This document shows positions 28,327-37,295 of a stretch of 64,000 nucleotides of DNA, one piece after another. The position numbers and the translations under genes were made by a program. This stretch comes from Stenotrophomonas maltophilia. Lineage in GTDB: Bacteria > Pseudomonadota > Gammaproteobacteria > Xanthomonadales > Xanthomonadaceae. The stretch spans positions 1 through 64,000 of the forward strand of contig NZ_SRHZ01000056.1 of NCBI RefSeq assembly GCF_004684085.1, given 5' to 3'. Each line of letters begins with the position of its first letter. Position 1 is the stretch's first letter. Below the pieces are notes generated by a model that was not told the DNA's origin, ran no database searches, and worked only from the letters and a program-made list of their open reading frames with translations.

Positions 28327-29208
28327 ATGCTTGCATGGCGCCATTCCGGCATATCACGGTGGATGATCGGGTCACTGCTGGTGGCTGGCAGCACCTCCAC
28401 GGTCGCGGCAATGCATACGGCATCGTGTTCCCCTCCCTCTGGAACTCCCGTGGTGCAGACACTCGATTACATGCGCGATGCGCTGTCGCGCGGCGATCGC
28501 GACGCCGCCATTGAAGTACTACGCGATCCACAGCGCTATCGTGCGCTGTTCAAGGATCCACACGGCGCAGAGCGCTACATCGGCCTGGCACAACAGGTTG
28601 CCGACGACGCCCGGCAGAACACCTGCATCGATCGCACCAGCCTGCTCAACGCCTACGCCGTACTGGCCAGCGGACTGGACCTGTCCCGCTCGGTCCACTA
28701 TCTGGCCCTGTCAGCCGCACTCATCGAAGACGATGCCGATGCCGATGCCACCGAGCAGGACAGGCTCGAGCCCTCGCTGCACCCACATGCCCTGATGCAC
28801 GGCTACTTCGAGGCCGGTGGCCGGCTGGCGCTGGACGGCGCCGCACCCGGCATGGATCGCGCCGGAATCGAGGCGTGGAGAGAGGGCCGGGGCACCCTGG
28901 CCTACCAGCCGGAGTTGCTGCTCGCCTTCCCGCTGCGCATGGATGCCCGTCAGCGCCAGCGCCTGTTCGAGGCAAGCGGCTTCACCCTGCTGCCGGCATC
29001 GCAATGGCACGACAGCGCCGCACTACGCGAGATCATCCGCAGCGATGCCTATCTTGACTGGCTGCATGCCGGGCCCCTGCATCTCGCCTCGCGCTTATCG
29101 ATGGCACTGGAAGAAATGGCCACGCCCCCCTGGCCGGAGCACCTGCGTGCTGCCGGCTATCAGGTCCATGGCGAGACACCAGGGGATGATGGGGCCGATT
29201 CCGATTGA
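28327..29208 (+). CDS. Uncharacterised exported protein
   Basis: 293 residues, not recognised. A hydrophobic N-terminal segment (ISRWMIGSLLVAGSTSTVAAMH) resembles a Sec signal peptide. The rest is mostly helical with many Asp/Glu and Leu residues, two segments rich in Asp-Ala (DDADADATEQD), and no catalytic motif that I can name. The start is supported by an AAGGA site 8 bases upstream. It lies 55 bp after rnd in the same orientation and is followed by a terminator. Confidence 0.65.
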   Translation: MLAWRHSGISRWMIGSLLVAGSTSTVAAMHTASCSPPSGTPVVQTLDYMRDALSRGDRDAAIEVLRDPQRYRALFKDPHGAERYIGLAQQVADDARQNTCIDRTSLLNAYAVLASGLDLSRSVHYLALSAALIEDDADADATEQDRLEPSLHPHALMHGYFEAGGRLALDGAAPGMDRAGIEAWREGRGTLAYQPELLLAFPLRMDARQRQRLFEASGFTLLPASQWHDSAALREIIRSDAYLDWLHAGPLHLASRLSMALEEMATPPWPEHLRAAGYQVHGETPGDDGADSD

Positions 29209-29218
29209 GCAACGAAAA

Positions 29219-29244
29219 GGGCGGCCCGGATCGCCGGGCCGCCC
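29219..29244. terminator. Hairpin terminator between convergent genes
   Basis: An 11-bp GC-rich stem (GGGCGGCCCGG with CCGGGCCGCCC), loop ATCG, preceded by AAAA and followed by TCTTGATT. It lies between the unknown exported protein and the convergent TonB-dependent receptor gene. Confidence 0.75.
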
Positions 29245-29295
29245 TCTTGATTCAAGCAGTGCGATGGCGGGATGACCCGCCACCACTACAGCGCA

Positions 29296-31626
29296 TTACC
29301 AGTTCATGTTCAGCGAAACGCCAACGGTGCGCGGTTCGTTGTAGACCGCGGCCATGTAGTTCTCGATCACACCCTTGAGGTTCTTCTCGTTGGTGATGTT
29401 GCGCGCGAACAGCGCCACTTCGTAGGCACCGTAGTTGCCCGAGTAGCCGATCTTCAGGCCACCCTCGAAGTCACCCTTGGAGTTGAACTCCTTGCTGTCG
29501 TACAGCACGAAGCTGGTGTAACCCTGCTTGTTCCAGTCGGTGGACACGAACATGGTGCCAGCGTCGCTGACCGGGAAGTCGTAGCGGGCGGCCAGGTTGA
29601 CATTGTACTTCGGCGCGTTCGGCAGCGGGTTGCCATCGATCTGGGCGAAGGTGTTGGCACCGACCTTGATGGTCGGGTCGCCGACGGTGCAGACCACCTG
29701 GCCGTTGAGGCCGCAGACCTGCGCGTACACACGCTTGTCCTTGATCTCGCTGTGCAGCAGGCTCAGGCCGGCGCTCAGGGTCAGGTTCGGGATCGGGCGC
29801 AGTTCCATGTCGGCTTCGAAGCCGTAGGCCTTGGCCTTGTCGGCGTTGAACAGCACGCCGTTGCCGTCCGAATCATTGCCGTTGAGCTGGATGTCGTTGA
29901 CGGTGTAGGTGAACGCAGTGGCGTTCAGGCGCAGGCGGTTGTCCCACAGGCTGCTCTTCACGCCCGCTTCCCAGGACAGGATCGTCTCGGAATCAGCAGT
30001 GGTGAAGTCGGCATTGAACACCGCCGAACGGCCCTGGATGGTCGGGCCGCGGAAGCCGCGTGCAACCTTGGCGTAGACGCTCACGTTCGGGGTGAACTGA
30101 TACATCGCGCTCAGGTCCCAGCTCGGCGTGGTATCGGACATCTTGACGTCGGTGCGGCCCTTGTAGGTGACCGCGCCGGCGGCGGTATCGGCGGTCTTCA
30201 GCAGACGGGTGTGCTTCTCGTCCTTGGTCTGGCGCAGGCCAGCGGTAACGGTGAACTTGTCGGTGAAGGCGTAGCTCAGCTGGCCGAAACCGGCCCACGA
30301 GGTGTTCTTGTTGCGCAGGCGCACCCAGTTGTTCGGGTTGCGGGCCGCACCCTGCAGGAACCACGCGCGCTGGTAGAAGTCGGTGGTGTCGCTGCCGTTG
30401 AAGTAGAACGCACCGGCCTGCCACTGCAGAGCGCTGTCGTCATGGCTGGCCAGGCGGAACTCCTGGGTCCACTGGTCCAGATCGCGGATGCGACCCATCG
30501 ACTGGCCGTAGCCGTTCGGCACGCCGTTGACCGGGAAGTTCACCGCGGCACCGCCGTCAGTGTCGCCGCGGCTGTAGCCGGAGGTGGTTTCGTAGGCAGT
30601 GATCGAGGTGAAGTCGATCGCGCCGAAGTCATAGCGCGCCTTCACCGAACCGCCGTAGGTCTTGTACGCCTGCGGGTTGTTGTCGGCTTCGTCGTAGGCG
30701 ACCTTGTCGCGCGGCACGTCGGTCTTGTTCGAACCCTTGGTCAGCGCGCTGCGCAGGAACAGGGTCGAGGTGCCTTCGTAGTCGCGGGCGTGGGCCGAGG
30801 CCAGGATCGAGAACTGGTCGCTCGGGGTCAGCAGCAGCTGCGCGCGCACGTTGCGGTCGTCGAAGCCGCCCATGGCGTTCTTCTTCGGGCTGACCGTGCC
30901 GTCCGCGCTCGGGCCCTTGTAGGTATTGTCGACGTAGTCGTCGCGGTGCTGGTACAGGGCCGACACGCGGAACGAGGCGATGTCGTTGATCGGGCCGCCG
31001 AAGCCGCCGTCGATCGACACGCTGTTGTAGGTCGCATAGCTGGCGCTGACGCGTCCGCTGTATTCCTGGGTCGGCTTCAAGGTGTCGAACTTGACGATGC
31101 CGGCGGTGGTGTTGCGGCCGAACAGCGAGCCCTGCGGGCCGCGCAGCACTTCCACCTGGTCCACGTCATAGACCGGGTTGGACTTCAGCACCACGTGTTC
31201 CAGCACCACGTCGTCCTGGATGATCGACACCGGCTGCGAGGCACCCAGGTAGAAGTCGATGTTGCCCAGGCCGCGGATGTAGAAGCGCGGGAAGATGCGG
31301 CCGGTGGTGGTTTCCGCATACAGGCTCGGCACGCGACCGGACAGCGCCAGCAGGGTGTCGTCGCCGCCGGCGGTGAAGTCGCGCATGCGCTCACCCTGCA
31401 CAACGCCAACCGAAACCGGCACCTCCTGCAGATTCTGCTCGCGATGTTCGGCGGTCACGGTGATGGTGTCCAGGCCGGTCGGGGTCGGCGCGCTGTCCTG
31501 CGCGGCGGCGCCGAAGCTGGCAGCCAGGGCCAGGCCAGCACAGGCCAGCGCCAGCGGGTGGCGGCGGAAGGAAACGAAGGAAGACGACGTACCCGACAGG
31601 CGGCGGGAATCGGTATGGGAGGGCAT
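29296..31626 (-). CDS. TonB-dependent outer-membrane receptor
   Basis: 776 residues: signal peptide (PLALACAGLALAASFGAAAQ), TonB-box-like DTITVTA, plug domain with FYIRGLGNI, QDDVVLEHVV and VEVLRGPQGSLFGRNTTAGIV, then a beta-barrel ending with aromatic Trp (VGVSLNMNW), as outer-membrane proteins do. No siderophore-specific signature is evident; the general shape is that of receptors for iron chelates or larger nutrients. ATG 31626 puts the signal peptide near the N-terminus. The TetR gene is upstream on the same strand, with a MITE-like element between. Confidence 0.92.
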   Translation of the reverse strand: MPSHTDSRRLSGTSSSFVSFRRHPLALACAGLALAASFGAAAQDSAPTPTGLDTITVTAEHREQNLQEVPVSVGVVQGERMRDFTAGGDDTLLALSGRVPSLYAETTTGRIFPRFYIRGLGNIDFYLGASQPVSIIQDDVVLEHVVLKSNPVYDVDQVEVLRGPQGSLFGRNTTAGIVKFDTLKPTQEYSGRVSASYATYNSVSIDGGFGGPINDIASFRVSALYQHRDDYVDNTYKGPSADGTVSPKKNAMGGFDDRNVRAQLLLTPSDQFSILASAHARDYEGTSTLFLRSALTKGSNKTDVPRDKVAYDEADNNPQAYKTYGGSVKARYDFGAIDFTSITAYETTSGYSRGDTDGGAAVNFPVNGVPNGYGQSMGRIRDLDQWTQEFRLASHDDSALQWQAGAFYFNGSDTTDFYQRAWFLQGAARNPNNWVRLRNKNTSWAGFGQLSYAFTDKFTVTAGLRQTKDEKHTRLLKTADTAAGAVTYKGRTDVKMSDTTPSWDLSAMYQFTPNVSVYAKVARGFRGPTIQGRSAVFNADFTTADSETILSWEAGVKSSLWDNRLRLNATAFTYTVNDIQLNGNDSDGNGVLFNADKAKAYGFEADMELRPIPNLTLSAGLSLLHSEIKDKRVYAQVCGLNGQVVCTVGDPTIKVGANTFAQIDGNPLPNAPKYNVNLAARYDFPVSDAGTMFVSTDWNKQGYTSFVLYDSKEFNSKGDFEGGLKIGYSGNYGAYEVALFARNITNEKNLKGVIENYMAAVYNEPRTVGVSLNMNW

Positions 31627-31735
31627 GGAATGCTCTGAGGAGGCGTCCGTGCGGCCTGCGCGGGCCGGGCGGCAAATAGGAGGATGACTGCGCAAGCCCT
31701 CATTATCTCCCAAATTGTTACGATTTCGTTGCGCG

Positions 31736-31849
31736 AAAGGGGACGGAGGGGATTAAGGCGTATTCGGCACAGTGCTGGGCCTCCACGCGCAGTATGCGGA
31801 GCGATCCGCCACGCATGCCAGAAACGACTTAATCCCCTCCGTCCCCTTT
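31736..31849. mobile_element. MITE-like element with 22-bp perfect terminal inverted repeats
   Basis: Left arm 31736-31757 starts AAAGGGGACGGAGG and ends ATTAAG; the right arm 31828-31849 is its exact complement. The 70-bp interior has no reading frame but contains a small dyad (GCGGA-GCGA-TCCGC). Repeats with GGGGACGGAGG ends and no transposase are typical of non-autonomous elements in xanthomonads. The right arm touches the TetR stop codon at 31850. No clear target-site duplication is visible. Confidence 0.65.
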
Positions 31850-32428
31850 TTACAGCGGGCTCAACGCCACATCGACCATCGCCAGCAACCGCTCACGGCT
31901 GATGCCGTCACGGGCCTGCACCGAAATGCCGTGCAGCACCGTGGCGAAATGATCGCCCAGCGCCTGCACCGTTGCCCCCTCAGACAGTTCGCCGTCGGCC
32001 TGGGCCTGCTGCAGGCGCGCAATGATCGCTGCCGTTCGCTGGCGGCGATGGCTGGCCAGCCAATCCCGCACGCCTTCGCCATCGGGCGACACGCTGCTGG
32101 CCGAAGACACCACCAGGCAACCATGCGGGCGCCCGCGCCGGGTGTAGGTCAGCACGGCATCACGCAACATGCTGCCGATCGCATCGCGCAGTGACGCCTG
32201 CTCCAGCGCGCGCGGCGCGAAGCCCCCCTCGCCTTCCTCATACAGCGCCACCGCTTCGCGGAACAGCTGCTCCTTGCTGCCGAACGCGGCGTAGATGCGC
32301 GCCGAAGCAATGCCAAGCGCTTCGACCAGGGCCGACATCGAGGTGCCCTCATAGCCGTGCTGCCAGAACAGCAGCATGGCCTTGCGCAATGCCTGGTCCC
32401 TGTCGAATTCGCGCGGTCGCCCTGCCAT
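31850..32428 (-). CDS. TetR-family transcriptional regulator
   Basis: 192 residues; N-terminal helix-turn-helix (FDRDQALRKAMLLFWQHGYEGTSMSALVEALGIASARIYAAFGSK in segments) and a C-terminal ligand domain. The segment RGRPHGCLVVSSA is common in the TetR_C subgroup that controls reductases and hydrolases. It is divergent from the three-gene operon starting at 32531 and so probably represses it. The ATG at 32428 (MAGRPREFDRDQAL) is the family-like start. The stop codon abuts a MITE-like element. Confidence 0.9.
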   Translation of the reverse strand: MAGRPREFDRDQALRKAMLLFWQHGYEGTSMSALVEALGIASARIYAAFGSKEQLFREAVALYEEGEGGFAPRALEQASLRDAIGSMLRDAVLTYTRRGRPHGCLVVSSASSVSPDGEGVRDWLASHRRQRTAAIIARLQQAQADGELSEGATVQALGDHFATVLHGISVQARDGISRERLLAMVDVALSPL

Positions 32429-32471
32429 CTGCCCTGCCTGCACTGGTGAGGCGCGCAGTGTAACGCGGGTG

Positions 32472-32500
32472 TTGACCACCGCGTGCGCCGCGCCTATTCT
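32472..32500 (+). promoter_or_regulatory. Sigma-70-type promoter of the catabolic operon
   Basis: TTGACC at 32472-32477, exactly 17 bp, then TATTCT at 32495-32500, 30 bp before the start codon at 32531. It lies in the 102-bp gap with the divergent TetR gene, where a TetR operator would be expected. Confidence 0.7.
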
Positions 32501-32530
32501 TTGTCGACCGCCAAACAATTGGAGCAACAC

Positions 32531-33586
32531 ATGCAGACCCTCAAGGGCCCCAGCCTGCACCTGGCGCAGTTCGCTGGCGACCAGGCCCCGTTCAACTCAC
32601 TCGCCGGCATTGCCGAGTGGGCCGCCGGCCACGGTTTCAAGGCGCTGCAGATTCCCGCTTGGGATGCACGCCTGTTCGACCTCGCCACCGCCGCCGACAG
32701 CCAGGACTATTGCGATGACATTCGCGGCACCCTGGCCGAGCACGGCCTGCAGGTCAGTGAGTTGACCACCCACATCCTCGGCCAGCTGGTCGCCGTGCAT
32801 CCGGCCTACGACGAGCTCTGCGATGGCTTCGCACCCGAGGCACTGCGCGGCAATCCGAAGGCCCGCAGCGAATGGGCGCAGCAGCAGCTGCACCTGGCCG
32901 CCCGTGCGTCGCGCCGTCTCGGCCTGCAGGACATGGGTACCTTCTCCGGCTCGTTCGCATGGCCGTATCTGTTCCCGTTCCCGCAGCGCCCGCCGGGCCT
33001 GATCGACGCAGCGTTCGATGAACTGGCACGTCGCTGGCGGCCGATTCTCGATACCTGCGAGGACAACGGCATCAACCTCTGCTACGAGATCCACCCCAGC
33101 GAAGACCTGCACGACGGCACCAGTTTCGAGCGCTTCCACGAACGCGTAGGCCAGCATGATCGCTGCCGCATCCTGTTCGATCCCAGCCACTTCGTGCTGC
33201 AGCAGCTGGACTACCTGCAGTACCTGGACATCTACCACCCGCTGATCCGCATGTTCCATGTCAAGGACGCCGAATTCCGCCCCAACGGGCGCCAGGGCAT
33301 CTACGGTGGCTACGCCGACTGGACCGAGCGTGCCGGCCGCTTCCGTTCGCTGGGCGATGGCCAAGTCGACTTCAAGTCGATCTTCTCCAAGCTCGCCCAG
33401 TACGACTACCAGGGCTGGGCAACGCTGGAATGGGAGTGCTGCCTGAAGGACCAGGAAGCCGGTGCACGCGAAGGTGCCGCCTTCATCCGCGACCACATCA
33501 TCCCGGTCACCGACAAGATCTTCGACGACTTCGCCGGTGCACCGATCAGCACCGCACAGATGCAGCACATGCTCGGCATCGCCTGA
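32531..33586 (+). CDS. Xylose-isomerase-like TIM-barrel sugar isomerase/epimerase
   Basis: 351 residues of the AP_endonuc_2 (sugar phosphate isomerase/epimerase) family. Metal-ligand positions appear in YEIHPSED, LFDPSHFVLQQ, FHVKDAEF and TLEWECCLKD. It likely interconverts or epimerises a sugar or related compound, or an inositol-type keto compound. First gene of the operon with two alpha/beta hydrolases 21 bp and then -11 bp apart. The substrate cannot be read from sequence. Confidence 0.85.
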   Translation: MQTLKGPSLHLAQFAGDQAPFNSLAGIAEWAAGHGFKALQIPAWDARLFDLATAADSQDYCDDIRGTLAEHGLQVSELTTHILGQLVAVHPAYDELCDGFAPEALRGNPKARSEWAQQQLHLAARASRRLGLQDMGTFSGSFAWPYLFPFPQRPPGLIDAAFDELARRWRPILDTCEDNGINLCYEIHPSEDLHDGTSFERFHERVGQHDRCRILFDPSHFVLQQLDYLQYLDIYHPLIRMFHVKDAEFRPNGRQGIYGGYADWTERAGRFRSLGDGQVDFKSIFSKLAQYDYQGWATLEWECCLKDQEAGAREGAAFIRDHIIPVTDKIFDDFAGAPISTAQMQHMLGIA

Positions 33587-33607
33587 GCCCCAACGGAGCA
33601 TTCCCCC

Positions 33608-34501
33608 ATGACGTCTTCCCTCTCCGCTGGCGCTGCCGGCGACGCGTCCCTGCGCCACCATTACCTGCGCATCGATGGCCAGCGCGTGCATTGCGTGTCT
33701 GCCGGGCACGGTGAGCCGGTGCTGCTGATTCCAGGCTGGCCACAGACCTGGTACGCCTGGCGCCACGTGCTGCACGCATTGGCCGAGGCCGGTTTCGAAG
33801 CGATCGCGGTCGATCCGCCGGGCATCGGCGAATCCGATCGTCCCGCCCATGGCTACGATACCGGCAGTGCCGCCGCTGTACTGCACCAGACCATGCAGGC
33901 CCTCGGCCACGAACGCTACCAGGTGGTCGGCCATGACATCGGCATGTGGATCGCCTACGCACTGGCCAGTGACCAGCCGCAGGCCGTGCGTCAGCTGGCA
34001 GTCACCGAGGCGGTGATTCCCGGCCTGGCGCCCGAGCCGGGCATCTTCGCCGCACCAGCTGACAACATCTTCCTCTGGCACTTCATGTTCAACCAGGTGG
34101 CCGACCTGCCCGAGGCACTCATCACCGGCCGCGAACGCGCCTACCTGGAATTCATGTTCGACCGCTGGTCGTACCGGCGCGATGCAGTGGCTGCCGATAC
34201 CTACATCGCTGCTTACAGCCGTCCAGGCGCATTGCGCGCCGGCTTCGCCTGGTACCGCGCGATTCCGGAGACGATCCGCCAGAACAAGCTGCGCGCACAG
34301 CGCCGGCTGCCGATGCCGGTGCTGGCGATCGGCGCCGAGCATGCAACCGGCGATGCACCGATGCTGACCCTGCAACCGCATGCCGATGATGTGCGCGGCA
34401 GCATCGTGCCGGGCTGCGGCCACTTCATCATGGAAGAAGCACCGCAGGCGTTCCTGGCACAGCTGCTGCCCTTCCTGCAGGAGGCACGCCATGCAGCTTG
34501 A
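33608..34501 (+). CDS. Alpha/beta hydrolase (epoxide hydrolase/dehalogenase-like)
   Basis: 297 residues. Oxyanion-side motif LLIPGWPQTWYAWR, nucleophile elbow VVGHDIGMWIAYA with Asp as the nucleophile, and terminal catalytic His in VPGCGHFIMEEAP. An Asp nucleophile and the HGxP-like start place it among epoxide hydrolases or haloacid/haloalkane dehalogenases rather than serine esterases. Middle gene of the operon; overlaps the next gene by 11 bp. Confidence 0.85.
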   Translation: MTSSLSAGAAGDASLRHHYLRIDGQRVHCVSAGHGEPVLLIPGWPQTWYAWRHVLHALAEAGFEAIAVDPPGIGESDRPAHGYDTGSAAAVLHQTMQALGHERYQVVGHDIGMWIAYALASDQPQAVRQLAVTEAVIPGLAPEPGIFAAPADNIFLWHFMFNQVADLPEALITGRERAYLEFMFDRWSYRRDAVAADTYIAAYSRPGALRAGFAWYRAIPETIRQNKLRAQRRLPMPVLAIGAEHATGDAPMLTLQPHADDVRGSIVPGCGHFIMEEAPQAFLAQLLPFLQEARHAA

Positions 34502-35417
34502 ACCGGCGCTGCAGCAGTTCGTCGACGCCGTCGCGGCCCATCCGCTGCCGGAGGACCTGCGTGAACTGCGGGCGATCAGCGAGAGCGCGCTGCCACAACT
34601 GCAGGGCGCACCACAGCCGGTTGCGCATGTGATCGAACACACGGTGATCGCACGCGACGGGCATGCGCTGGACGTCCGCCTCTACACACCGGAAGGATTG
34701 CCCGACGAACCAGCGCCGGCACTGCTGTTCGCTCACGGTGGCGGCTGGTTCCAGTGCTCGCTGGCGGTCTATGACGGCCCCTGCCGTGCGCTGGCCAATG
34801 CCAGTGGCTGCGTGATCGTCGCCGTCGGCTACCGGCTGGCGCCGGAGCACCCGTTCCCGGTGCCGCTGCACGACATCGCCGACGCCTGGCAATGGCTGCA
34901 GGCCAATGCAGATCGCCTCGGTCTGGACCCACAGCGGCTGGCGATCGGGGGCGACAGTGCCGGTGGCAATCTCGCCGCCGCCTGCTGCCTGCTGTTGCGT
35001 GGGATCGGCCTGCCGCAGCCGCGCCACCAGCTGCTGCTGTACCCGGCACTGGATGCCGGCATGGGCTCCGGCTCTTACAGCGAGTACGCCAGCGGGTATT
35101 ACCTCAGCGCCGAACTGATGCAGCGTTGCTGGCAAGCTTACCTGGGTGACATGGATACGCCGCCCGCATTGGCCTCGCCAGCCCTTGCAACGGACCTGCG
35201 TGGTCTGGCACCCGCCTCCGTGCTCAGCTGCGAGCACGACCCGCTACGTGATGAGGCCGAACAGTACGCCGCACGCCTGCAGTCTGCGAACGTGGCGTGC
35301 ACGCTGGAGCGGTTGCCGGGAATGATCCATGCCTGCATCCATCTGCACGGGGTAGCTGTCTCCACCGACGTGGCAGTACAGCGCGCGGGTGCTCACCTGC
35401 GTCAGGCACTGGCCTGA
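34491..35417 (+). CDS. Alpha/beta hydrolase of the hormone-sensitive-lipase (HSL) family
   Basis: 308 residues. HGGGW oxyanion motif in [14 protein letters not shown], nucleophile elbow [11 protein letters not shown], acid in [11 protein letters not shown] and His in [12 protein letters not shown]-family enzymes hydrolyse small esters and lactones. Its ATG lies inside the preceding hydrolase gene, so the two are translationally coupled. The operon ends here, 87 bp before tRNA-Ala. Confidence 0.88.
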   Translation: MQLEPALQQFVDAVAAHPLPEDLRELRAISESALPQLQGAPQPVAHVIEHTVIARDGHALDVRLYTPEGLPDEPAPALLFAHGGGWFQCSLAVYDGPCRALANASGCVIVAVGYRLAPEHPFPVPLHDIADAWQWLQANADRLGLDPQRLAIGGDSAGGNLAAACCLLLRGIGLPQPRHQLLLYPALDAGMGSGSYSEYASGYYLSAELMQRCWQAYLGDMDTPPALASPALATDLRGLAPASVLSCEHDPLRDEAEQYAARLQSANVACTLERLPGMIHACIHLHGVAVSTDVAVQRAGAHLRQALA

Positions 35418-35462
35418 ACAAGCAGGGGGTGGCGGGGCCAACCCCGCCACCCCGCAGGCCGC

Positions 35463-35491
35463 TTGGCAAGCCCCACAGGCAGCGCTACACT
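35463..35491 (+). promoter_or_regulatory. Promoter of tRNA-Ala
   Basis: TTGGCA at 35463-35468, 17 bp, then TACACT at 35486-35491, 13 bp before the mature tRNA 5' end. Confidence 0.7.
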
Positions 35492-35504
35492 GAAACCCTG
35501 CCGT

Positions 35505-35580
<76 letters not shown>

Positions 35581-35593
35581 CTATTCAGAAGAG

Positions 35594-35625
35594 CCCGTAG
35601 ATCGCTGTGATCTGCGGGTTTTTTC
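35594..35625 (+). terminator. Terminator of tRNA-Ala
   Basis: A 10-bp stem (CCCGTAGATC with GATCTGCGGG), loop GCTGT, then TTTTTTCTTTT. Confidence 0.88.
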
Positions 35626-35641
35626 TTTTCAGCGCCGCCAC

Positions 35642-35815
35642 TCAGGCCGGCTCCTCGCCACCGTCCTTGCGCTGCGGGCTGCGTGAGTGCGAATCGCGTA
35701 CCTGTTGATCGCGCTGCCCCGGCCGCTGCTTGGCCACATCGTCCTGCTTCTGGTCCTGGCGGCTTTCCTGGATACCCTGCTTCGGATCGCCCTGGTCGTT
35801 GTCGCGCTCACTCAT
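35642..35815 (-). CDS. Small hydrophilic protein of unknown function
   Basis: 57 residues, [20 protein letters not shown] and so on, almost only charged and polar residues (Gln, Asp, Arg, Lys), with no hydrophobic core. It is probably disordered; stress-type hydrophilic proteins look like this, but I cannot name it. A good AAGGAG site lies 8 bases upstream of the ATG, which is why I accept the gene. The frame continues upstream without a credible start. Confidence 0.6.
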   Translation of the reverse strand: MSERDNDQGDPKQGIQESRQDQKQDDVAKQRPGQRDQQVRDSHSRSPQRKDGGEEPA

Positions 35816-35919
35816 CGAACACTCCTTCGCCGGTGGAGTCCGACGTCGGCTCCACGCTAGAGCGCATCGGGTAAGCCGCAGGTCAGTCCGGCGCGAACAC
35901 CGTGTGCAGCCGGCCCGCC

Positions 35920-36675
35920 TCAGGCTTCCACGCAGCTGCGCACGCTGAACATGCGGCCGCATGCACTGCACGGCGCCCGCCCGAAAGCCAGCCCCAGCAG
36001 CCGCACGGCTTCGTGATCGCCATCGTGCAGGGCCTGCTGCAGCAACCACTGCTCCGCCAAGTTCACCGGCGCTCCCGCCTGCAGCGGGGTGCGAGCCGCG
36101 GGCGGCCCGTGAACCGGGTCCTCGTGGCACAGATAGGGAGCCTCCTGGTCGAACTCGGCATACAGATCGGCACCGCAGCCGTCGCACTCGCCGACCAGCT
36201 CGCCTTCCTCCAACCGATCCAGATGCAGTGACCACGCTTTCTCGCCCTTCAACCCGAGCCAGGCCTGACGCAGCGCGCGTCGTGCACCCAGCCGCTCATC
36301 CTCGTCTGTCACCGGCAGGCTCAAGCGGGCCTCCACCGCTTCGATTAATGCCTCGATCGTGGTCGAACATGGCCGCAGCCCCGGATCGTCCAGCACCGAG
36401 CCAGCCACGATGGCCCCGGCCAGCAGCAGGGGACCATCCGCATCGAAGCGATCCGGCTGCCGGGCAATCCCCAGCAACACCGGCAGCGCCGCATGGCTGG
36501 CCGGATACACCGTGCCCTGGTGGCATAGATGGGACCACAGTTCCCCCCAGTCCTGCTGGTGCGCCGCATCCTGCAGGGCGACCATCAACTGACCGGCTTC
36601 ACCTGCGTGGCCGTACGCCGCCTGCAATGCAGACCAGTCGATATCGCGCGCATTCGCGGTGTGGAGCGGGGCCAT
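35920..36675 (-). CDS. Uncharacterised protein with two CxxC pairs
   Basis: 251 residues. The N-terminal two-thirds is helical and HEAT-like (Leu/Ala-rich pairs around 28-150). The C-terminal third carries GECDGCGADLY and APCSACGRMFSV, two CxxC pairs that may hold one zinc, with a His-Glu segment YLCHEDPVHG between. No enzymatic motif is visible and no signal peptide is seen, so it is probably cytoplasmic. Divergent from the next unknown gene. Function not recognised. Confidence 0.65.
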   Translation of the reverse strand: MAPLHTANARDIDWSALQAAYGHAGEAGQLMVALQDAAHQQDWGELWSHLCHQGTVYPASHAALPVLLGIARQPDRFDADGPLLLAGAIVAGSVLDDPGLRPCSTTIEALIEAVEARLSLPVTDEDERLGARRALRQAWLGLKGEKAWSLHLDRLEEGELVGECDGCGADLYAEFDQEAPYLCHEDPVHGPPAARTPLQAGAPVNLAEQWLLQQALHDGDHEAVRLLGLAFGRAPCSACGRMFSVRSCVEA

Positions 36676-36785
36676 GCACGGTCCTGATCATCAACGGTCG
36701 TGCAAAGAATGCTCCATCTTGCCATCGGCAACCAGCGCCCCTGGTTTGCCGCGAGGCATGCGTCGTGCCCAGAATCTACGGCAAC

Positions 36786-37289
36786 ATGCCTACCGGTTAC
36801 GCCATGCCCTCTTCTGCCCAGCACGCAGCCCACGTCGTGCCGATGCTCCTCGATGCGACCGACGGCAGCATCCAGCTCGGCACTCTGCCAAGCCTGATCT
36901 GCCCCACCCTCTCACTGGAGGAGGCGCGCATGGCCTTCGCCGCGTGGGTCGGTGGCGAGCGCGATGTCGGCACCGGCTATCACTGGCTCAGTCTGCACCG
37001 GCTCAGCCTGGGCGGTGTGCCTGCCGGCATCAGCCTGTGCTTCCACGGGCAACAGCTGGACATGGTGACGTTGGGTGTCAGTCTGCCCGGTGCGACGCTG
37101 GAAGACGGCTGGCCGACCCAGGCGACCATCGACGCCGAAGTCGCCTTCATGAAGCGCACGCTCAGCGCCGCGCTGGGGCGCAAGCTGGCCGGCGGCCACG
37201 CCCGCTTCGACTGGGGCGAGGCCTGGGCCCGTTTCGATCCGAAGGGCTTCATGGCCAGCAGCGGTATCCGCTACCGGCCACGTCGGTGA
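36786..37289 (+). CDS. Uncharacterised protein
   Basis: 167 residues if started at ATG 36786; an in-frame ATG at 36804 would give 161. Mixed alpha/beta, with hydrophobic strands (GVPAGISLCFHGQQLDMVT in part) and a helical C-terminus (AEVAFMKRTLSAALG). The ribosome-binding site is weak, and no motif is recognisable. It is convergent with the SDR gene 6 bp away. The alternating strand pattern and lone status recall immunity-type or enzyme-partner proteins, but there is no partner nearby. Confidence 0.6.
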   Translation: MPTGYAMPSSAQHAAHVVPMLLDATDGSIQLGTLPSLICPTLSLEEARMAFAAWVGGERDVGTGYHWLSLHRLSLGGVPAGISLCFHGQQLDMVTLGVSLPGATLEDGWPTQATIDAEVAFMKRTLSAALGRKLAGGHARFDWGEAWARFDPKGFMASSGIRYRPRR

Positions 37290-37295
37290 CCCCGC

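Noticed and set aside
29272..31638. A 788-residue open frame opposite the TonB receptor gene
   Set aside because: It is a shadow of the receptor gene, with the low-complexity Arg/Ala/Gly/Val composition typical of antisense frames in high-GC DNA; the receptor has clear family motifs.
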